From Bacteroidetes bacterium UBA4408 (GTDB taxonomy: Bacteria; Bacteroidota; Bacteroidia; UBA4408): a stretch of DNA of 21,521 nt. Positions 1 through 5,858 of this stretch are shown here, one piece after another; within the stretch, counting starts at the first letter, position 1, and every line of letters begins with the position of its first letter. The position numbers and the translations under genes were made by a program. The notes under the pieces are model-generated. The model searched no databases. It was not told the origin of the DNA and saw only the letters and a program-made list of their open reading frames with translations. Location: the NCBI GenBank assembly GCA_002389785.1, contig DGQS01000108.1, forward strand, positions 1 through 21,521. Reading direction: 5' to 3'.

Positions 1-290
1 ATTTGTGTTATTGCGCCCGTAGGTATTCTTACTTCGTCAGCCAAAAGAACCGTAACGTTATTTTGTAATTCAAGAAGATTGTAGATTCCTGCTTTGATTG
101 GAATAGTGAGCCAACCTTCCTTTTCATGATTTACTTCCAATCCAATTACTTCTACATTCACTTCTTGATAGTCGGCAGGTGCATCGGTCATTGACACAGA
201 AATTGAACCATCTGAGACATCTTTTTTACAAGCCATCTGTTGTACTGAAAGTCCAATCAACATAAGTGCTGCAACAATTTTTGTTTTCAT
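1..290 (-). CDS. DUF4382-like lipoprotein, N-terminal part (cut by window edge)
   Basis: This frame is not broken by a stop from an ATG at 290 to the window edge, giving about 96 residues. The N-terminus has a lysine-containing start, a hydrophobic stretch and a lipobox-like QMAC with Cys21, so it is probably a lipoprotein anchored in the cell envelope. After the cysteine comes SISVSMTDAPADYQEVNVEV, which resembles the start of DUF4382 domains (a Ser/Thr-Asp-Ala-Pro turn followed by a beta strand). That domain has no assigned biochemical role that I know of; it is usual in surface lipoproteins of Bacteroidota. The gene begins 20 bp after the stop of the beta-barrel gene and is probably co-transcribed with it from the sigma-54-type promoter at 886-902. 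The family call is by eye and only the first third of the protein is visible. Confidence 0.75.
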   Translation of the reverse strand, partial: MKTKIVAALMLIGLSVQQMACKKDVSDGSISVSMTDAPADYQEVNVEVIGLEVNHEKEGWLTIPIKAGIYNLLELQNNVTVLLADEVRIPTGAITQ

Positions 291-310
291 AATTTCCTGG
301 TTTTTATTGG

Positions 311-853
311 TTAGAAGGTGAATTTTACACCGATACTAGGATCCATGGTAATGTAGGTATAACCGTAGGTACTAGCTTCAACGAATGGTTTGAAATCGGC
401 ACTGATCGCAAGTGGTATTGGTTTAAATTTGTATTCCACTCCAATGATTCCATCCACTCCGGCAGACAATTCTCCTGCTCTTTTCACATATACAAATTCA
501 CCCCTGTTGTTATACAGGTAATAGGGTCTGTATCGAGCACTTCCGGCTGTTGCATGCACACCACCACCGAAGTAAAGGTTTAAACCAGGGGTTCCCAGAT
601 TAACATTTTTTTCGAGCAAGGCAGTAGCTCCAATGGTTGAAGGCCAGAAACTAAGGATGCCTTCGAAAGCATTTGATCTACCAAACTTATGCTTATAGGT
701 CAATCCTGCTGTTTCTCCAAATCTTAATCCGAGTGCATCTTTGTAAATGGATGAATTTATACTAGGTTTGATTTGATCTTGTGCGATTGCTCCGGTGCTC
801 AGTAACATGACTAAACCGGCAATCATTTTTCTGAGGTGCATTGTTGTTTTCAT
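311..853 (-). CDS. Small outer-membrane beta-barrel protein
   Basis: A 180-residue protein with a clear signal peptide (residues 1-24, hydrophobic core followed by a GAIAQ cleavage region). The mature part alternates polar and hydrophobic residues in short strands rich in Gly and Tyr (for example GLNLYFGGGVHATAG) and ends in phenylalanine (SIGVKFTF), as outer-membrane barrels do. I infer an 8-strand-type barrel; the exact family and ligand are unknown. The ATG at 853 fits the signal peptide; a second in-frame ATG at residue 5 is an alternative start. It lies directly upstream of the lipoprotein gene (20-bp gap), and the 167 bp before it contain a sigma-54-type promoter, so it is probably the target of the neighbouring two-component system. 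Confidence 0.8.
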   Translation of the reverse strand: MKTTMHLRKMIAGLVMLLSTGAIAQDQIKPSINSSIYKDALGLRFGETAGLTYKHKFGRSNAFEGILSFWPSTIGATALLEKNVNLGTPGLNLYFGGGVHATAGSARYRPYYLYNNRGEFVYVKRAGELSAGVDGIIGVEYKFKPIPLAISADFKPFVEASTYGYTYITMDPSIGVKFTF

Positions 854-885
854 GTTTTTATTTTTAGTGTTGTGCCAAAGGTCTT

Positions 886-902
886 GGCAAGCTCAACACC
901 AA
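886..902 (-). promoter_or_regulatory. Candidate sigma-54 (-24/-12) promoter
   Basis: On the minus strand this reads TTGGTGTTGAGCTTGCC: the invariant GG and GC are separated by exactly 10 bases, with TTGC intact at the -12 element. The CAC after GG in the consensus TGGCAC-N5-TTGCA is not kept. A start about 12 bases downstream (near 875) would leave a leader of about 22 bases before the ATG at 853. The adjacent gene encodes a sigma-54 activator, which raises the odds considerably. Confidence 0.55.
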
Positions 903-955
903 AATGTTAATCCATTGTAAAACAAATAGATAGTAAAATGCCAAAGTCAAAAATC

Positions 956-970
956 TTCTTATTCAGAGAA
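956..970. promoter_or_regulatory. Candidate activator site 1 (distal copy in sequence order)
   Basis: The 15-bp sequence TTCTTATTCAGAGAA is an imperfect inverted repeat that matches 12 of 15 bases of the site at 976-990. It lies about 54 bp upstream of the sigma-54-type promoter, within the range used by NtrC-family enhancer sites. The role as a binding site is inferred. Confidence 0.4.
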
Positions 971-975
971 AGAAA

Positions 976-990
976 TTCTCATTTTGAGAA
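976..990. promoter_or_regulatory. Candidate activator site 2, perfect inverted repeat
   Basis: TTCTCA-TTT-TGAGAA is a perfect 6+6 inverted repeat with a 3-bp spacer. Its centre is 20 bp (two helical turns) from the centre of the similar site at 956-970 and roughly 100 bp upstream of the expected transcription start. This is the usual geometry for paired dimer sites of a sigma-54 activator. It may bind the response regulator encoded at 1021-2379. Confidence 0.45.
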
Positions 991-1020
991 AATTTTCGGG
1001 ATAATGGAGTTGGTTAGGGA

Positions 1021-2379
1021 TTATTCTTCCTTATTCTCTTTAAGCAGTCGATAAAGCGTTGAAAGGCCGATGTCCAGCTTTTCTGCCACAAGCTTCATGT
1101 TATTGTCGTATTTCTTAAGGAAGGATTTGATGATTTGAAGCTCGTAGTCCTTCATGGTCATTTCCTCTGCGAGCATGGCACTCATGGAGTCCGTTGAAGC
1201 AAGATTGATAGTGTCAGGTTGGATGGTAGTGTCAGGACTCATCACTACAGCTAATTCTACAGTTGATTTCAGTTCCCGTACATTACCCGGAAAACGATAA
1301 GACATTAATTTTTTTTGAGCAGATTCGCTGAGTGTTTTTGCAGGCATTTTATTCTCCTTGCAGAAATTGGCAATGAAATGTTGCGCCAGAATAAGCACAT
1401 CTTTTCCCCGTTCTCTTAATGGCGGTAAATCAATGGTTAAGCCGTAAAGGCGAAAATAGAGATCTTCCCGGAATTTATTTTGCTTCACCAATTCGAGAAG
1501 ATTTCTGTGGGTTGCAACAATAATTCGGCAATCAAATTTTACAGGACTGTTTGAGCCAACACGAACAATTTCGCGCTCTTGAAGAGCTCGCAATAATTTA
1601 GCTTGAAAACTAAGCTCCATTTCTCCTATTTCGTCCAAAAACAGGGTACCTCCCGATGCTTCTTCGAACTTACCAATTCGGCGTGTTAAAGCTCCGGTAA
1701 ATGCTCCTTTCTCATGACCAAACAGCTCGCTTTCCACTAAATCGGAAGGGATTGCTGCTACATTAACTGCTATGAATGGTTTGTTTTTTCGATCCGAATT
1801 GTAATGAATGGCCTTGGCCACTACTTCCTTTCCGGTACCGGTTTCACCTGTAATGGTAACAAGGATATTTACCTGAAGCGATTTTTCAATCAAGTGATTT
1901 ACTTTGCTCATGGCTTCACTCGAACCTAGGATTGAATTAGAAAAATCATGCTTTTTTTTCAGTTCGGTTTCCAGCGTGGTAATTTTCTTTTTGAGGCTGT
2001 CATTTTTTCGGATGTTGTTGACAATGCTAAGTAAACGATCGCGAATATTTTTTTCTTTTACAAGATAATCATAAGCTCCCAGGCGCAGTAAATTGACAGC
2101 AGTTTCTATATTCTCTTGTTCAGAAACAACAATTACTTCCGTATCGGGTGATATGGATTTAATTTTTTCAAGCACCTGCTCCCCATTGGCATCGGGCAAG
2201 CGATAGTCGATGGTAACGATCGCAGGTTTATCAACTAAACTTTTAAAAAAATCCTCTGCTTTAAAAAAGCTTCTTACAAAAAAATCCGGATTCAGTGAAA
2301 GTGCATGAGTAAGCAGTTTATTGTACCACTCGTCATCTTCCAACACATATATTTTAAAAACTTCTTCTTTCAATTTCAT
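1021..2379 (-). CDS. Sigma-54-dependent response regulator (NtrC family)
   Basis: A 452-residue transcription activator with the full three-domain layout of the family. Receiver domain (about 8-125): acidic residues E14-D16, phospho-acceptor D58 (VTIDYR), S86 and K108. AAA+ domain (about 148-375): Walker A GETGTGKE at 178-185, the sigma-54-contacting GAFTGA loop at 225-230, Walker B LFLDE at 246-250, and the arginine-finger region REDLYFR. Fis-type helix-turn-helix at about 419-446 ([18 protein letters not shown]). It should bind enhancer DNA and drive open-complex formation by sigma-54 RNA polymerase when phosphorylated. Its ATG overlaps the stop of the hybrid kinase gene (ATGA), so the two are translationally coupled and form a cognate pair. 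The likely target is the promoter 120 bp beyond its own stop codon. Nothing essential is missing. No specific gene name can be assigned. Confidence 0.95.
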   Translation of the reverse strand: MKLKEEVFKIYVLEDDEWYNKLLTHALSLNPDFFVRSFFKAEDFFKSLVDKPAIVTIDYRLPDANGEQVLEKIKSISPDTEVIVVSEQENIETAVNLLRLGAYDYLVKEKNIRDRLLSIVNNIRKNDSLKKKITTLETELKKKHDFSNSILGSSEAMSKVNHLIEKSLQVNILVTITGETGTGKEVVAKAIHYNSDRKNKPFIAVNVAAIPSDLVESELFGHEKGAFTGALTRRIGKFEEASGGTLFLDEIGEMELSFQAKLLRALQEREIVRVGSNSPVKFDCRIIVATHRNLLELVKQNKFREDLYFRLYGLTIDLPPLRERGKDVLILAQHFIANFCKENKMPAKTLSESAQKKLMSYRFPGNVRELKSTVELAVVMSPDTTIQPDTINLASTDSMSAMLAEEMTMKDYELQIIKSFLKKYDNNMKLVAEKLDIGLSTLYRLLKENKEE

Positions 2380-4832
2380 CCTTTCAAATAGTCATCAATT
2401 TTTGTTACAATCAAATTAACTTGCTGTTCAACCGTTTTAATTCCTGATTCTATAACCTGTTCTCGGTTGTCAGGATTCTCTCTGGTTTGTTCTATTCTTT
2501 TTAAAACCAAAGCCAGTTCTTCAGCTTCAAAGTGCTTACACGACGGAAGTATTTTATGCGCAATATCGCAAATTGTTGCGTACTCTGATTTTGATTGAGC
2601 TTGTTTTAGTTGAATTAGCGCATTGCTTATAGAAGTTTTAAAAGTTAAAATCATTTCCTTTTTAAATTCTAAATCAGAGCCAGTATAATCGTTTAAAGCC
2701 TCAAAATTAATCAATGAGTCATCAGAAGCTGCGATAGATTCCACATGATTTTTGACAGGTGTTGTTTGTCCAATTTCCAGTATTGATGAAATCAATTCAC
2801 TTTCTTTAAAAGGCTTAAATACCACTGAATTTACACCGGCTTTAATGCAGCGACTAATTTTTTCTTCGCTCGCAACAGCTGTGGAAGCAATAATTGGAAT
2901 TTTCGGATTGAATTTTCGAATTGCAATCGTGGCATCTATTCCATTCATAACAGGCATTCGAATGTCCATTAATATAAGATCAGGTACCTTGCTTTGAGCA
3001 ATGTCAACAGCCTCTTCACCGTTGGTTGCTTCTATTATTGTAATGTCGTATTTTGCAAAAATGGATTTTAAAAGCAATCGATTAAACTCTTCATCATCAA
3101 CAATCAGTATCCGTTTTCCTGAGAGCTCAGCATAATTTTGTGCAAATGATTTTTTGCTCTTCTCATCCGGATGTTTTTCAAAAGAATCAAAGCCAATGGG
3201 TAACTGAACAGTAACTTTGGTACCTATATTTTTTGTGCTTTCAAGCTCAATATTCCCTCCCAGTTGTTGAATTATTTGTTTGGTGATGTAGAGTCCAAGT
3301 CCTGTACCACCATACTTTTGAGAAGTTTCTTCATCACCTTGTTCATATTCGCGAAAGAGTTTTTCTTTTTTTTGTTTATCGATACCAATACCGGTATCCG
3401 AAACAACGATCATAAGAAAGCCTTGTTCTTTTTCAAAACCTTGTTGTACCTCAACAAACACTTTTCCTTTTTCAGTAAACTTAATGGCATTTCCAATAAT
3501 GTTAAAGAGAACTTGTTTTATTTTGTGAAGGTCTGATACTATAAGGTGCTGGGTAACAGCCGTTGTGTCAATGATAAATTCAATGTTTTTCTTTTCGGCT
3601 TGAACAAGAAATAGCGCTTCAATTTCCTTGAATTCGTTGATCAGGTGAAACTGTTCAAATTCATTTTTTGATTTTCCTGCCTGAAGTTTTGATAGGGTGA
3701 GTATATCGCCTACAAGTTTTGTCAGATAAGAAGCTGAGTTTTTTACTATATTAATTTGTTCTTGTTGTTGCTTATTAAGTTCTGAAGACAACAGCTGTTC
3801 CGCAAAACCATGAATCGCATTCAGCGGTGTTTTTATTTCATGACTCATGTTTGCCAGAAACATTTCTTTTGCATTTGCCAAATCATCTGACCGCTTTTTA
3901 GATTCAAGCAAAGCGGCTTCGTATTCTTGTTTTTTGAGGATGTAAGAAACAATCAAATAAATTAACAAAAAAAGCAATAGCAAAATGATCCCGGAAAATA
4001 GTATAGCATTGTTTTTTAGTGCATCTATATCCTTCCGAGTCAGCTCATTCATCGCTTTGTACTTGGAAGCTTCTGCTTCAACAAGAGCCTCAAGCTGTTC
4101 ATTCATTCTCTCTGCTATAAGTTGAGAAGTTTGTGTGAATTCGTATTCATTTTTTTTGATGGCTTCGAGTTGTCGTTTTTGACTTGCTTTTACTTTAAGC
4201 ACTTCTTCCTGCAATTCAAGTTTTGTTCCTTCAAAGTCAGCGTTGGCAGGCTGCTGAATGGTTGCTTCGTTTTCAGTCTCTTTGGTATTGAAAATTCTTT
4301 TAAATAAACTCCTTTTCCTTGCTGTTGTTTCGGATTGAGGTTTAGATTTAATACTTGAAGGGCGATCTTCAGGATAGGCCGATTCAATTTTTTCGCTGAT
4401 AACGTCTAATTCTTCAGCAACACGAGTAGGGTCCGAGAGGGAAGTTTGTGTTTCAATTAAATCGAAACGCAAATGCGCGAGATTAGTGAAACTATCAACA
4501 AGGTTACTGCTTATTTTTTCAGTATAAATTTTACGTTTAAGGGCGATTATATTTTTTTCGATCTCATAAAAAGAAGATCGGAGTAAAGTAATGTTGCGGT
4601 AGTTTCTGGTTAGTTGAAAATTTCTTGCTTTGTTTTCGGCATCTTGCAAATCCAAGATAATCTTTTTAGCAGTTAATGATGCAGGTTCGTTGCCTTTGGT
4701 GGTTTCAAGGATGGTTTTTGAAATTAAGGCAAGACGGTTATATAGAATGCTCCCTGTTATGCCAATCATAAGCATGATGAGCACTACAAAAAAGATGCTT
4801 TTGAATTCAAGTATAGCTTTCAATCGATTCAT
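2376..4832 (-). CDS. Hybrid sensor histidine kinase with receiver and HPt domains
   Basis: An 818-residue inner-membrane phosphorelay kinase. Membrane helix 1 spans about 11-32 and helix 2 about 277-299, enclosing a roughly 245-residue, mostly helical periplasmic sensor. The first sensor stretch (LDLQDAENKARNFQLT, 60-75) resembles CHASE3-type four-helix sensors. HisKA follows with SHEIKTP and phospho-His H331; the ATPase domain has N444/N448, DTGIG at 479-483 and GGTGLGL at 508-514. A receiver domain (about 573-685) has D579, D580, acceptor D623, T651 and K673. A C-terminal HPt-like helical domain (about 710-800) has AHKILPSC with candidate H759. The predicted phosphate path is H331, D623, H759, then D58 of the downstream regulator. 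The sensor holds a low-complexity, basic insert (about 155-200). The ligand is unknown. Confidence 0.93.
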   Translation of the reverse strand: MNRLKAILEFKSIFFVVLIMLMIGITGSILYNRLALISKTILETTKGNEPASLTAKKIILDLQDAENKARNFQLTRNYRNITLLRSSFYEIEKNIIALKRKIYTEKISSNLVDSFTNLAHLRFDLIETQTSLSDPTRVAEELDVISEKIESAYPEDRPSSIKSKPQSETTARKRSLFKRIFNTKETENEATIQQPANADFEGTKLELQEEVLKVKASQKRQLEAIKKNEYEFTQTSQLIAERMNEQLEALVEAEASKYKAMNELTRKDIDALKNNAILFSGIILLLLFLLIYLIVSYILKKQEYEAALLESKKRSDDLANAKEMFLANMSHEIKTPLNAIHGFAEQLLSSELNKQQQEQINIVKNSASYLTKLVGDILTLSKLQAGKSKNEFEQFHLINEFKEIEALFLVQAEKKNIEFIIDTTAVTQHLIVSDLHKIKQVLFNIIGNAIKFTEKGKVFVEVQQGFEKEQGFLMIVVSDTGIGIDKQKKEKLFREYEQGDEETSQKYGGTGLGLYITKQIIQQLGGNIELESTKNIGTKVTVQLPIGFDSFEKHPDEKSKKSFAQNYAELSGKRILIVDDEEFNRLLLKSIFAKYDITIIEATNGEEAVDIAQSKVPDLILMDIRMPVMNGIDATIAIRKFNPKIPIIASTAVASEEKISRCIKAGVNSVVFKPFKESELISSILEIGQTTPVKNHVESIAASDDSLINFEALNDYTGSDLEFKKEMILTFKTSISNALIQLKQAQSKSEYATICDIAHKILPSCKHFEAEELALVLKRIEQTRENPDNREQVIESGIKTVEQQVNLIVTKIDDYLKG

Positions 4833-4885
4833 TAGAACAAGAATATTGTTTTTCTTTCAAATGCTCAATTCATATGCAATTTATC

Positions 4886-4893
4886 CAAAGTTA
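4886..4893 (-). promoter_or_regulatory. Candidate -7 promoter element for the kinase-regulator operon
   Basis: On the minus strand this reads TAACTTTG, matching the Bacteroidota TAnnTTTG element. It would start transcription near 4879, about 47 bases before the kinase ATG. No convincing -33 TTTG is found at the usual distance. Confidence 0.4.
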
Positions 4894-4920
4894 AATGCTT
4901 TTGTGCAGAACCTAACTCAG

Positions 4921-4937
4921 CGTAGTTTGTAACTACG
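4921..4937. repeat. REP-like hairpin next to the transposase remnant
   Basis: CGTAGTT-TGT-AACTACG is a perfect 7-bp stem with a 3-base loop, followed on the minus strand by flanking sequence just past the stop codon of the RAYT remnant (4950). RAYT proteins recognise and move short REP palindromes that flank their own gene. Position and form fit such a palindrome, but only one copy is present in the window. It could alternatively act as a weak transcription stop. Confidence 0.5.
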
Positions 4938-4949
4938 TTAAACTATCAA

Positions 4950-5273
4950 TCACAAGGCGTCAATTTCAATCATTGCAGAAAGTTCAGCAAAATTTCTCGC
5001 ACTTGAATATAGATATTCAAAATCATTTTCTACAATTCCAGCCTTTACAGGATTCTGATGAATATAAGTTATACGAGTATCAATCATCTCATTTGAAGAG
5101 AGTTCGACTGCATGATTTTCATGTGTCCAAAATTGAACCAAGCTTACTCTCTTGTTATATTTTGCATGATATTTAAAAACTAACTTCAGCCATTCTCTTC
5201 TACTTTCCTTGGGATTTTCAATTTGCTTTAATATTGTTTTGGAGGTGTGTTTCTTAAAATCACGTACTATAAT
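4950..5273 (-). pseudogene. RAYT (REP-associated Y1 transposase) remnant, C-terminal half
   Basis: The frame is open across about 107 codons and reads VRDFKKHTSKTILKQ near 5267, NPKESRREWLKLVFKYH, VQFWTHENHAVELSSN, and ITYIHQNPVKAGIVE near the end. These are the characteristic C-terminal blocks of the IS200-like/RAYT transposase family (DFKKFTSK, QFW...HP-EL, YIH-NPVKAG, YLYSSA). Full-length members are about 180 residues and carry an HUH motif in the N-terminal half; that half is missing here. The frame runs into the GAATGA repeat at 5274 with no ATG, so the gene is truncated and should be inactive. The only in-frame start-like codon is a TTG at 5141 inside the conserved region, which is not a real start. 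The truncation point coincides with the edge of repeat copy A. Confidence 0.85.
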
Positions 5274-5352
5274 AGAATAAGAAACAGAATGAGAATGAGA
5301 ATGAGAATGAGAAAATCGTTCGCTCTCATTCTGTTTCTCATTCTGATTTATC
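5274..5352. repeat. Hairpin-forming repeat, copy A
   Basis: About 79 bp that align, with a few gaps, to 5769-5858 in the same orientation. Shared landmarks in order are AGAATA, GAAACAGAATGA, AATGAGAAAAT, TCGCTCTCATT, TTCTCATTCTGATT and ATC. It contains a 9-bp stem (AGAATGAGA 5304-5312 with TCTCATTCT 5324-5332) around an 11-base loop, and a longer 15-bp arm pair (5280-5294 with 5324-5338). The RAYT remnant abuts it on one side and the S23-family gene lies on the other. Confidence 0.8.
5287..5310. repeat. GAATGA x4 tandem repeat
   Basis: Four perfect head-to-tail copies of the hexamer GAATGA inside repeat copy A; copy B has only one perfect and one degenerate unit here. A multiple of three in length, it would be prone to slippage. 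Confidence 0.95.
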
Positions 5353-5396
5353 CCGCTCTCTTTCTGTTTCTGTTCTATTTCTTTTAATCAAAATCA

Positions 5397-5741
5397 TTAG
5401 GACAGATTTTTAATCATAGCATATAATATCCTCGAAAGTTCATCAGCCATTTTTAAAAAATATTTAAATTCTTCATTTTTTAAAACTTCTTCATCGTGCA
5501 AAACATCAAGCACCGCAGCACATTCAAATATTGAGGCTCTTGAAATTACAAAATATTTTTTCCTATCCGCTTTAGAGTATTTGCCTGAGCCTTCTGCAAT
5601 ATTCAGTACAATGCTGAAGGAGGCTCTTGCTAATTGATCCTTTACATAATTATCTATTTTGCTTTTCAAAATCAGCCTTTTGCATTCACCATGAAATATC
5701 TTGGCCTTATTATAAACTTCAAGCTTTTGGAATTCGAACAT
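5397..5741 (-). CDS. Four-helix-bundle protein, 23S rRNA intervening-sequence (S23/IVP) family
   Basis: A 114-residue, helical protein. It starts MFEFQKLEVYNKA and contains ARASFSIVLNIAEGSGK (about 40-56), KADRKKYFVISRASIFECAAVLDVL and a final hydrophobic helix. These are the marks of the four helix bundle/S23 family first seen in intervening sequences of 23S rRNA genes; the fold is shared with Avd proteins of diversity-generating retroelements. The biochemical role is unsettled (nucleic-acid binding is the common inference). The ATG at 5741 is preferred; the frame extends to a TTG at 5819, but those residues are encoded by the repeat. There is no rRNA gene or reverse transcriptase nearby. 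It stands alone between two copies of the same repeat, suggesting it moves or spreads with them. Confidence 0.85.
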   Translation of the reverse strand: MFEFQKLEVYNKAKIFHGECKRLILKSKIDNYVKDQLARASFSIVLNIAEGSGKYSKADRKKYFVISRASIFECAAVLDVLHDEEVLKNEEFKYFLKMADELSRILYAMIKNLS

Positions 5742-5768
5742 ATATTTCAGTTTTGTATAAATAAAATC

Positions 5769-5858
5769 AGAATATGAAACAGAATGAAAATGAGAAAATT
5801 CCTCGCTCTCATTGTGCAAAAAATCTCGTTCTCATTCTGCTTCTCATTCTGATTCATC
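5769..5858. repeat. Hairpin-forming repeat, copy B
   Basis: About 90 bp, same orientation as copy A about 495 bp away. It keeps a 7-bp stem (AATGAGA 5789-5795 with TCTCATT 5807-5813) and, as in copy A, an 11-base loop beginning AAAT and ending TCGC. Compared with copy A it lacks two GAATGA units and has about 19 extra bases near 5814-5832. Its outer end runs into the stop codon of comM (5857-5859). Confidence 0.8.

Noticed and set aside
923..951. Housekeeping promoter (TCTATTTG with TTTG 17 bp upstream, minus strand) for the beta-barrel gene
   Set aside because: The -7 element misses the A of TAnnTTTG and the spacing is 2 bp short; the sigma-54-type element closer to the gene fits better. 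It could still serve as a second promoter.
4950..5141. A 63-aa stand-alone gene starting at 5141
   Set aside because: The start is a TTG within a conserved RAYT block, and homology continues upstream to 5273; it is part of the remnant, not a separate gene.
5397..5741. Diversity-generating retroelement, because the protein resembles Avd
   Set aside because: No reverse transcriptase, template repeat or variable-repeat target gene is seen anywhere in the window.
5274..5858. CRISPR-like array made from the GAATGA repeats
   Set aside because: The repeats are hexamers and two long copies about 495 bp apart with a gene between; there are no regular spacers and no cas genes.
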